NCBI GenBank assembly: GCA_941918925.1
Contig: OW799237.1
Span: forward strand, 53,122,997 to 53,186,996
Direction: 5' to 3'
DNA: 64,000 bases
DNA from: Phyto melanocephala
Taxonomy: Eukaryota; Arthropoda; Insecta; Diptera; Rhinophoridae
A program made the translations under genes and the position numbers. The notes under the pieces were generated by a model. That model was not told where the DNA came from, did no database searches, and was given only the letters and a program-made list of their open reading frames with translations. Below, one piece after another: positions 55,908 through 64,000 of the stretch. Within the stretch, counting starts at the first letter, position 1. Each line of letters starts with the position of its first letter.

Positions 55908-57480
55908 TTATTATCATAGTTTAGTTTTGTGTATTAATAAAAAATATTGTTATGTATAAGTGACTGAAAATATGTGTGGATAATTATTTATTTGTAGAGG
56001 TTTCGAATTCAATGGTATATAAATAGAGTAAAGGTTCAATGATTGGTAAGGATATGGGTCATCCAAAGTACACGGAGGGGATGACACAGGTTGAGAAAGG
56101 GCGACACAGCTTGGGATATAACAGCGAGCTAGTCGGGGAAATCAGCACGGTCAAACCCAAATGAAGAGAAAATTCATAACATAGCTAACCATTTCCAAGC
56201 TGTACCGATAATATTGATTGATGGTTTAATTTTTGTTTTCATTCTTTAAATTTGATTTCTTATCTGGTCGATATCATAAGCAAAAATTGTAGCATAATCG
56301 ACCAAATGTGTCCATAATCGAGAGAATTGTGCGAATTTCAGCAAGCAGGGTCGTAGGAAATGTGAAAACACCTGTGCATGCTCTCCAGGTTTGTTCTGGG
56401 GGGAACATTGCTATTTTTCGCAGTAGTGCGGCAAAAGAGCCAACTTGTCAATCCTCACAGCAGTCTTCGCCCTGGGATTGACGCCTCTTCCCCAACACGG
56501 GATCTATTCATGTATGTATTATATATTACTTTAAACTTCTTAAAATTCCTTTTTCCTATTGCTATACCTATCCTATTAATTTTCCCCTTACTAAGCAGGC
56601 AACACCGGCCTGCCTGCTTAGCCTCATTCTACTCTGCGCCGCACAGAGGAGTATGTGGCCTGAAAATCTGGCCAAAATTATTAAACGTGTTTTTTGAATT
56701 AAAGTTCTAGTTTTTTGATAGTTTTAGGTGTAGTATGATATAAGAAATCTAGTGGCAGATTTTGAAAAAATTACACTGCGCAACAAAAGTACACTGCTCA
56801 AAAAAATTTTTTTTTGTCTCTCCTAGAAATAAAAGTATATGGACTATGTGGATTTTGATGCCCTTAATTCGTATCTGTTTTGCTTTTTTCTCTAGTACGT
56901 AAGGATTTGATTTTAAAGGCGTAGCATATTTCACTCCCTAAATCGTTTGGTTGCCTAATATATTTTGTCATAACTTGTAAACGGGTTCTCCGATCTTAAT
57001 AACAGAAAGATCAATAGATGCACCGGAAAATTCTGCTTAAACTAACACAACACATTTTGTTTCTATCTATTACAATTTCGGAGTTATTAAAATTGCAATG
57101 GTGAAAAAAAATTTTTCCTGCAAAATTCGTCAAATTTTTTGTTTTCAAAATGCCATAAAAAAAAATTTAAGAACCAAAATTTTTATTTTTAAGATTTTTC
57201 CAAAAGCCACATTCCTAAGGAATAAAGGTCGGTATAAATAGTAAAACTCAATTAGCAAATGTTGATTTTAAAGGTTTAAACTCATTGTTAACAGACTGTA
57301 TGCACATGCATACATATTATCATTTAAGGTCTAATTCTTAAAAAAATGTTAAAAATTGTAAGGCTCTTATGAAACAGTATTTTTTTTTATGAAAAAAGGC
57401 TTTATTATATTTGTTTTATATTATTTAATACTTAATATATAGAAAAGTTAAGCTAATAAAAATTTTTAATAATTATTATG
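55908..57480. other. Unclassified region, no gene
   Basis: It holds a perfect 11-bp hairpin, ctaagcaggca-acaccggcc-tgcctgcttag (56591-56621), and short phrases typical of dispersed repeats ('cgggttctccgatcttaata' at about 56983). 'cactgcgcaacaaaagtaca' with 'ctgctcaaaaaaa' (about 56774-56806) resembles a heptamer/A-rich terminal signal and could be the end of the adjacent Transib-like relic; this is speculative. The open frame at 56378-56710 has no recognisable domain. Confidence 0.45.
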
Positions 57481-57484
57481 TCGT

Positions 57485-57748
57485 ATGTATATCCTTATTA
57501 GCTGCATCATCGGTGTCAGGAAGAAGAAGTGTGATGGTTTCTGATGAAAAAGCTTTTTTTATTAATGTGTTCTCTTTGTGTACTGCAGCTTATAAAAGGG
57601 TCACTGCTCAGAAATAACCTATTCAAGACATTTCGATTTGTATCGCTTCTGCTGAATTTCCTCGAATAATTCGTACGATATAATCGTAAGGGCTTATTTC
57701 TGGCCTCGGCAGCTTCTTCTGACAATTGGACGGTAGCCTGATACCAGG
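57485..57748 (-). pseudogene. RAG1/Transib-like transposase C-terminal fragment
   Basis: On the minus strand it reads 'QLSEEAAEARNKPLRLYRTN' then 'YSRKFSRSDTNRNVLNRLFL' and 'SSDPFI'. This is the same C-terminal block as at 17075-17200 and includes the segment holding the third catalytic acid of RAG1-like enzymes. A frameshift in an A run (about 57553) separates 'AFSSETITLLLPDTDD', the family's tail. Three residues normally before Q-L-S-E-E are missing. The fragment ends where the hAT-like element inserted next to it. Confidence 0.7.
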
Positions 57749-57756
57749 GTGCCCAT

Positions 57757-60700
57757 TAGGGGTGTTCTTATTTTTGTGGGAAAATTTTAAAAAGTGTTTT
57801 TTCTAGTTCGCCGGCACGATTCTTGTTCCCTTCTGTTAAAAAAGTAATCCTGTAAAATTTGGAGTCAATCCGATAATTTTTAGTAGACCCGGAAACGATT
57901 TGAAAATTTTCATGGGGTCTATATGGGCAAAATATCCATTTTTAACGAAAGTAGTTACATCAAATGAAATTTCATATTAAAAAATAATTGTATTTTATAT
58001 ATAATAAATTTATTAATCATTACTATTTTATTTATCATGTTATTAAAGTAGCTTTGTTATATGATGGATATTTCATTCGATAAGCCTCAACAACCTGAAG
58101 CAACAATTGTTTTTCGTCTTCATCATTTGTCAAGATTCTATTATAGTCTTGAATAAACTTAACGCTCCTCTCTGCAATATCATTGACGACAAATAAGTCC
58201 TTACATGCGGTCCAACCTTCTTCAAATGCGTATGATGTTTCCCAACTTGAAGGCTCTAACAGTAAAAACTCCATTGGCAAACCAAATTTACTAAAGAAAC
58301 ATTTTGTTTTCTCTGACACGAAATCACACAACGAAATATTTTTAAAATCCAATAAATTCGAACATCTTCGACCATTTTCTACTTTTACTACTGGTTCCTT
58401 TAATTTGAGGTTTTTAAGCATTTTCTGTTTCTCTTCTATGGGTATTTTCGAATCATAAAAAGCCAGAGCTACTACTTGCTCTGAAATGTACCATAAATGG
58501 TTGCTCATTTTTTTAGAATTATTGCTGATATGTCCGTGTCTATTTCAGTATACTTTATGGCATCTTGAATAAAAGTTAAATCTTGAAGCGGTGCGTCTAT
58601 AGCATTAGTGCATTTGAACCAAACTTTTATATAAAGAGCCACTATAAAAACGCAAATACCGCGTAAACCATTCAATTCCTTCTTCGTTAGTTTGAATTGA
58701 TCACGGAACATAAATATTTTCAAGGAATATATAGCCTTTGCCATCCAGCGTGCATGGCTAGTTGGTCCAGGCGTTCGGAAATTATACTGCTCTGCACCGA
58801 CAAACATCAAAACCAACTGTAGTAATTCTTTATTGTCTTCTCGATTTTGAGATTTAGCCAGTTGAGCATAGCAAAAAGTTTTACAGTGTTCTAGTTCAGC
58901 TGCACTTATTTTTTCACAAATGGTCGAATCTTCAATGCCACTTTTGAAAGCTTGTTTATTTATATTTGGCCAAAATTTTCCAAATCTTTCAAAGATACCT
59001 TCTGGTGCAGAGGTTGAAGAAAGTTTTGTTTCGAAAACACTTCGCAAAACGACCTCATAAATATGGTGGCGGCAAGGTAGATTGATAAGACTACGGCCAA
59101 TTTTTTTTTCTAAAAGAACTGCAGCACCTGTTTTTATGCCAGTATTTGTTGACGTTGTATCATATGACAAGCCTTTGACTTGATTAACAATTTTCCATTC
59201 ACGTAATTTTTCATACACTATATCAGCAATATTTTCACCACTCGAAGATGCTACTTTTGGTGCGCCGAGAAATTTTGATGTGCCGTTGAAACTAACAGAA
59301 ATTGCGATTCGCTCAACCTTCGTGGGGCCAATCAAGTCTTTCATGAATTTTCCATCAAAATGAGCTACCAGCGATCCAGTTTTACTCACCTATAAATGAT
59401 GAAAAGATTGTTACAATATCAAAAACCAACTCTTGCTGAAAATCACAATTTACATTATCAGTGAAATTAGCTGAAATTTCTTCAGATTCCCTTAAACGGT
59501 TCTCTTGGCGTAAACGATGAATAGTTGAACGATTGATTGCAAGTTCTTCTACACGTAGTCCAAATGCTTCACCTGCTGCTATGAGAATATGAACTGCCAT
59601 TCCATCAGACACTTTGGCATTGTCAAGAGCTGCTAGCAACCTTGCTGTTAAAAAATTTTTGCGCCCTCGTTTTTGACCATGATTACTTTTTGAGGTTACA
59701 TGTGTTTCATCATTATGCATCTCGTTGCTTGATATGTCACTAATATCACCTTCATCATTACACTCCATTAATTGAGAAACATCTATAAAATATGAAAAAT
59801 AAAACATTACAATATTGAAGTTCGTCACCCTTACCTGTGCGGCTCATTTCCTCCTGCTTTCTTTTCCTTGCAGCTTCCTTATCTTTTCGTACTTGTGCAC
59901 TATTTTCCCGATCCCACAAAACCTTGTCAGCACCAGCCATACAACCGGGACGTCCATTTTTTCTTTGCATTTCAAGAAACTCTCTATCTTCTGCAATCCG
60001 AATTTTTTCTAGTGCATCAGCGGTAGCAATATCAAATAAGTCGTCTAGACTATTCAAAAATGACTCAGCAGCTTCTTTTTGGGAACTCGACCTTTTACCA
60101 GGAACTGTTTTCTGAATGATTTTTCATTTGTCGTATAATTTTACAAGCTTTTCAACGCATTTGTGCTCTTCTCGAAAAGGTATACGTGCTTGCTGCCAAA
60201 ATACTTCCACTGCACTAATTGCTAGCTTCGCACTAAGCATCGCATTCATTTTTACAAACCGCATGTTGTAAAATAAAACTTGCAAGACCTGACGATTAGA
60301 CGGTAGTTTCGCACCAGTAATTTGATGAGAAACATTTCCAATTAGATCGATTTTCTTCAAATTTTCAATGGCTTTACGCGTTCTAATAACTGAAGCACTC
60401 GACATTATTAATTTCTTTTATTATATAACAGTAATTAAATAACAAATTAATCTAGAAAAATCTATTATTATTAAATTATTAATTCTTTTCGATTTCACTG
60501 ATAAGAACTCACTCCACTGCGATCACAAATTACGATTTTAAGTAGAACTATGAACTGTTTGCTTCCAAAGCCAAAAATAAAGCGAAAATTAAAAACACAA
60601 GAGAAAATGTTCTCGAAAATGTCCCGTTATCAGCAGTATATGCAATTATTATTAGTAGCTCAAGAGTACACAATTTCTTGGAATATGTTCTGCGCCAAAA

Positions 60701-61075
60701 GTAAAGCGTGCGAAAATAAATTTATGTTTTTTTAAGTAGGTAACTGTTATTGCGACTTTAGAGAACTAAACAGTCAATATCATGCATTTGATATTTATTT
60801 TTTATAATTTTAAGAGAAGAAAACCAAGAACAGTTATTGTTTCATTTCCTTTTGTGATGGATAAAATAAAGTTCAAAATTAAAATGTAACTACTTTCGTT
60901 AAAAATGGATATTTTGCCCATATAGACCCCATGAAAATTTTCAAATCGTTTCCGGGTCCACTAAAAATTATCGCATTGACTCCAAATTTTACAGGATTAC
61001 ATTTTTAACAGAAGGGAACAAGATTCGGGCCGGCGGTTGATAAATTTCAAAAATTTCAAAATAAGAACACCCTTA
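57757..61075 (-). mobile_element. hAT-like DNA transposon with long terminal inverted repeats
   Basis: A 3.3-kb element. The 8-bp target duplication GTGCCCAT is at 57749-57756 and 61076-61083. The terminal inverted repeats are about 200 bp (57757-57960 and 60884-61075), starting 'taggggtgttcttatttt' on the left and, read inward, 'taagggtgttcttatttt' on the right. An 8-bp duplication with TAGGG ends suits the hAT superfamily (Ac has TAGGGATG). Between the repeats lies one transposase gene on the minus strand with two introns. Confidence 0.88.
58035..60405 (-). pseudogene. Intron-containing transposase of an uncharacterised family
   Basis: ATG at 60405 ('MSSASVIRTRKAIENLKKID'). Exon 1 ends at 59835, exon 2 spans 59782-59427, and exon 3 starts at 59389. 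The introns are 59834-59783 (52 nt, gtaagg...atag) and 59426-59390 (37 nt, gt...ag); both keep the frame. Core motifs are 'LVAHFDGKFMKDL' (Asp), 'SYDTTSTNTGIKTGAAVLLE' and 'LPCRHHIYEVVL', an RNase H-like set resembling D-x-x-S-N-x-x-x-A and C-x-x-H of hAT enzymes. The C-terminus has 'NDIAERSVKFIQDYN'. Only two lesions are seen: a TGA at 60124-60126, likely from a tryptophan codon, and a one-base shift in an A7 run near 58507. I know the family only as unnamed proteins in arthropods and cnidarians. Confidence 0.8.
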
Positions 61076-61170
61076 GTGCCCATGTATTTTTCATGTACCT
61101 ATATTTATTTTTTGTAAACTTATTTTTGTGATAAATGCTTTTAATAATTATTCTTATTAGGTACCGTATA

Positions 61171-62230
61171 TATTTTTTGTAACATATAATGTTTTGCAGA
61201 ACAGGTATATAAAAATATCCTTTATGGGGATGTGAGGGACATTCCCTTATAACTATTAGGGGATAATAAAGAATTTTTAAAATTTATAATTATAGGCAGG
61301 TATTAACATTTTGAAGTGTTAAAAGTGATGTGAATAACAGTTGAAATCAATAATTCGAAATACATAAAAGTTTATGACGATATAAATGTATAAGAAAAAG
61401 TGCCTGATGAGCAAAAATAGAACAAATATGAAAATTTAAAAAAATCGTCAAAAACAATGGCGCAAACTTGCGCAAACTTTTTTTCTTGTTTCTAAAATTA
61501 GAGATTTCAAATATTATTGTGATATCAAACATAATTCGTAGAGATGCTAACCTCACTTTCAAAAACCTCTTCTTTTTCTTTTTTTGCAAAAAAAAAGCGT
61601 ATAATTTTTTTTGTTTTTAGCTTTTGAACGAATTGTTTCAACATGAATATTCAACATATTTGATTTTTTTTTTCTTTTTTAAATAACTTATGATCATACC
61701 TTTCAGCAAAAAAAAACACTGTTAAACCTTTATTCGTTTGGCCACAAAAAAAATATCATATAAACATCCAGAAGCCGAAAAAAACATTTAAATCTCATAT
61801 AATTTTCCTCACTTTTCTGACTTTAGCAGGGTCTCAGAGCTACAAATCGCAACTAAAAGTCTTCAAAATTTACAATATAATGTAAAATATTGTTGTCTGT
61901 CGAGCTGCGTACTTAGTTCTCTCTCTTATTTTAGAAACAAAAAAAAATTGCGCGCAAGTTTGCGCCACTATTTTTGACGATTTTTTTTAAATTTTCACAT
62001 TTCTTCTATTTTTGCTCGTCAGGCACTTTTTCTTAACATTTATATCGTCATAAACTCATATGTATTTTGAATTATTGATTTCAACATTTCACAATGTTAA
62101 TACCTGCCTATAATTATAAATTTGAAAAATTCTTTATTATCGATAATAGTTATAAGGGAATGTCCCACACATTCCCATAAAAGGTATTTTTATATATCTG
62201 ATCTACAAAACATTATATGTTAAAAAAATA
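61171..62230. repeat. Long-armed foldback element
   Basis: Two inverted arms of about 300-320 bp (61171-61505 and about 61925-62230) share 'aacatataatgttttg', 'tgacgatataaatgt', 'aaaagtgcctgatgagcaaa' and 'tggcgcaaacttgcgc', with the expected reversals. The middle is about 420 bp. Arms are about 85-90 percent similar by eye. There is no coding capacity and no clear target duplication was found. The minus-strand open frame at 61347-61589 is inside an arm and not a gene. Confidence 0.8.
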
Positions 62231-62620
62231 ATACTGTTACAGATTTATTTTTAAATAGCTTAATTTACATTATAATTTATTTTAGTTGTAGTAGTTTTAT
62301 TTGTATTAGTTTATTTCGCTGGTTGTTCGAACATTATGTTTGTTATTATGTGTAGCATACTTTTAGGCACTTCTATTATTCCTGCATGTTACTTAACGTC
62401 TTACTTTAAATGTAACGGTTTTCAAATGTTACCGAATACCACTATGTTAGCCGAACAACACAGCTAACATGATCAGTATTACAATAGAGCTTGTAAAGTG
62501 CGTATCAAAGTGAGTTTGATAATAAAAGTGTATAACCATAAGTGTAATAAGTAAAGTGCTAAAAAACAATATGTGAGTGTATTTAAATAAATGAAGTGCT
62601 CTTAATTTTATAACTAATTG

Positions 62621-63182
62621 CATGGCACGGTGTAGATCATATAGACAAATACAAGAACATGTATGATCTAAATAAAAGTTGTGAGTATAACAACCAACAA
62701 AAAAGAGCTTTCATTGCCATCAGACTGATGGTTTAAAGCTACGATTAAAATGTGGTAATTGAAAAGAATAACAAAGAAAAAGGGGAAAAGCTTTAGTGTT
62801 GAAGAAATTTCGTTCTCACTCACCATGGCAAATATATGAGTTTATAGGTAAAAGAATTAATTTACAAAATCAATTTTCATATAAACTTGTGAGTTAAATA
62901 GATGATATTTACTATCAACACTAAGACATCCCGATCAAAAGAGTGCTGATGATGAAACCGTAGCTGGTTTCGAAAATGCATTCCACTCGGCTGGTGTCGG
63001 GATAATAAGATACTTTTCCAGTATATTCTTTCATTACCACTAATAAAAACTTATTTCTTCATATGTATATGAAAAAGAAAATATATGAGAAATTTAGTAT
63101 AAAAATGAACTTGAGCCAGAATAAAAATAATATAATCTTTAAGATATTAAATAGTTCGACAATTAAATGAAAGGAAAATTAA
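62621..63182 (+). mobile_element. 562-bp insertion bearing a hammerhead ribozyme
   Basis: It lies in the third LTR with a 6-bp target duplication TAATTG (62615-62620 and 63183-63188). It begins 'catggcacggtgtagatcat' and ends 'gaaaggaaaat'. There are no inverted ends and no coding frame. It carries a hammerhead fold at 62930-63001. Hammerhead-bearing noncoding insertions are known among Penelope-like elements and retrozymes; the assignment here is inferred. A diverged relative of its 3' part lies at 26190-26340. Confidence 0.75.
62930..63001 (+). ncRNA. Hammerhead ribozyme (type I fold)
   Basis: Stem I outer CCCGA (62930-62934) pairs with TCGGG (62997-63001), and inner GAGTG (62941-62945) with CACTC (62984-62988). 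Between them are internal loops tcaaaa and ggctggtg, the place of the usual loop contact with stem II. CTGATGA (62946-62952) is the conserved core. Stem II is GAAACC (62954-62959) with GGTTTC (62966-62971) and loop gtagct. GAA (62972-62974) follows. Stem III is the self-complementary AATGCATT (62975-62982), then C62983, after which cleavage would occur. One extra T (62953) sits before stem II. The tiny stem III suggests it would act best as a dimer, as proposed for Penelope-like and retrozyme hammerheads. Confidence 0.78.
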
Positions 63183-63270
63183 TAATTGCAACTGTTTTTG
63201 ATTGCAATAAAAGAACTCAAAGTTTATTTAAAGGAAGTAAACCAACGTTTATAAAAGGTATAAACGTAAC

Positions 63271-63325
63271 GATATATTATTGAAATATCAGTAGAACAAT
63301 TTAGTTTTTTGGAGTCGTTGAGATT
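63271..63325 (-). pseudogene. Jockey-type LINE, start of endonuclease region
   Basis: Minus strand. Read with the copy ending at 48695, this gives the usual opening of the endonuclease ('DISIIYQ' here, then 'NVRGLNTKLSALF' from 48688 downward). The reading frame passes over the junction once one GATAT is discounted. The piece is cut from the rest of the LINE by the MITE at 63326. Confidence 0.85.
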
Positions 63326-63737
63326 GGCCGACTTCCTAAACGCAAATTGCAATTCACAATTTAAAAAAATGCGTATGCAATGCTAAATACGTCTTAAGTG
63401 CAACCTTGCGTTGCAGAGATTCTTTTTGCATTTTATCGGCATTTAGGAATGCTCATGGATCCACTTTTTGTCTCTGCAATATAAAGTGTTTAATTATTTG
63501 AATTATTAGTCTGTGATTTAAATAAACTCTTTCAATTATAAATAATTTATTAAAAATAAACAAAGCAAATACTAACTCAGCCATTGCAGCTCAAATGTTT
63601 GCATACAATATAAAAATGATGCGGGATTTTGACAGCTGATACGTAGTAAAATTACATTGCTAGAAAGTTGACATATGCGTTTACGAAGTGTATGCATTAT
63701 AAAATATGCATTGCAACTTGCGTTTAGGAAGTCGGCC
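63326..63737. mobile_element. MITE, about 412 bp (copy 2)
   Basis: The same element as at 18724-19136 in the opposite orientation, with intact ends 'ggccgacttcctaaacgcaa' and 'ttgcgtttaggaagtcggcc'. The flanks read att and ata, so the 3-bp duplication is imperfect or only AT. It splits the LINE. The open frame running from 63985 across it is partly MITE sequence and not one protein. Confidence 0.85.
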
Positions 63738-63740
63738 ATA

Positions 63741-64000
63741 CATATAGGGATACGTGCAGCAGCTCTGCGGTTTTCTTTGTAAGCATATCCGCGCACAAAT
63801 GTACTTACAGGCCAAAAGCTAGGATCAACAAGTTGTTCAAAGAGATCTACAGGTACAGCAATTTTAAACGTTGTTATTGTTCTTGGTTGGGAGTATGTAT
63901 ATTTATACAGAGAGATTTTACAATTTGACTGAAGTCTTGATCGAATGTAAAATTCAACATCCACAGCAGTAGTTTCCGCAGCCAAGCGTGATAAAAAATA
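63741..64000 (-). pseudogene. Jockey-type LINE, ORF1 C-terminal part (runs off the window)
   Basis: Minus strand: 'TFKIAVPVDLFEQLVDPSFW' then 'PVSTFVRGYAY', the conserved C-terminal block of ORF1-like proteins in this LINE group (F-K-I/V ... D-P-x-x-W-P). It lies upstream of the endonuclease part at 63271-63325 and 48695 downward, in the right order and strand. The N-terminal part lies beyond 64000. Confidence 0.75.

Larger units (their letters stand above)
62235..63270 (+). repeat. Third, diverged Gypsy-3 LTR, interrupted
   Basis: The left part (62235-62620) matches the start of the Gypsy-3 LTR through 'ataactaatt', with many substitutions and three deletions, one removing the TATA box. The right part (63183-63270) supplies the LTR end, 'caactgtttttgattgcaat' to 'ataaacgtaac'. 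A 562-bp element interrupts it. The final GATAT at 63271-63275 equals the 5' target copy of Gypsy-3. Confidence 0.88.

Noticed and set aside
56378..56710. 110-codon frame with hydrophobic segment
   Set aside because: No recognisable domain, and it contains a hairpin-forming repeat. Nothing supports it as a gene.
61395..61415. CTGATGAGC in the foldback arm as a hammerhead
   Set aside because: No stem II with GAAA and no stem I can be formed; it is simply part of the inverted arm.
63572..63985. A 137-codon minus-strand open frame as one gene
   Set aside because: The last third is MITE sequence (up to 63737). Only the first part matches a LINE ORF1 block.

Overview
This is a mobile-element graveyard from an insect nuclear genome. 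I recognise no single-copy host gene, tRNA or rRNA gene. The composition is strongly AT-rich, with many GTAT/TACA microsatellites. The elements present are BEL/Pao, Gypsy, Jockey- and LOA-type retrotransposons, hAT and Tc1/mariner transposons, and DINE-1-like repeats marked by ATTCGGC palindromes and the core 'actttatggggtcggaaatg'. Together these suggest a higher fly (Diptera, Schizophora, perhaps calyptrate). The organism call is inference.

Layout. 361-5720: a hAT end fragment and a Jockey-type LINE 3' end, the latter split by a full-length LOA-like LINE (890-5593, 13-bp target duplication). 6021-14639: a complete but decayed BEL/Pao element with both LTRs and a 5-bp target duplication. It carries an inserted fragment of an uncharacterised animal protein family in its leader and a small spliced-looking zinc-knuckle ORF after pol. 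15979-17345: a decayed RAG1/Transib-like transposase. 18724-19136: a MITE with a second copy at 63326-63737. 20963-26020: nested DINE-1-like repeats and a minisatellite. 26411-27229: an internally deleted mariner-like element. 29831-32180: a hAT element with an 8-bp target duplication. 33668-45984: a broken Gypsy element (Gypsy-1) carrying a truncated LINE (35026-35827) and a very young Gypsy element on the other strand (Gypsy-2, 40130-44606, with LTRs identical by eye). 46080-48695 and 63271-64000: one Jockey-type LINE on the minus strand, split by a 14.6-kb Gypsy-3 complex.

Inside that complex lie Gypsy-3 (48696-54588), more DINE-1-like repeats, a second RAG1/Transib-like fragment, and a hAT-like transposon with an intron-containing transposase of a family I know only as uncharacterised (57757-61075). 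It also holds a long-armed foldback element and a diverged third Gypsy-3 LTR. That LTR carries a 562-bp insertion with what looks like a complete hammerhead ribozyme (62930-63001).

The elements do not work together as a pathway; their relations are those of nesting. Order of insertion can be read from target duplications: LOA into LINE, LINE and Gypsy-2 into Gypsy-1, MITE and Gypsy-3 into a LINE, hammerhead element into an LTR, and one DINE into another. The most interesting objects are the hammerhead insertion, the near-intact hAT-like transposon, the RAG1-like relics and the Gypsy-3 three-LTR structure.
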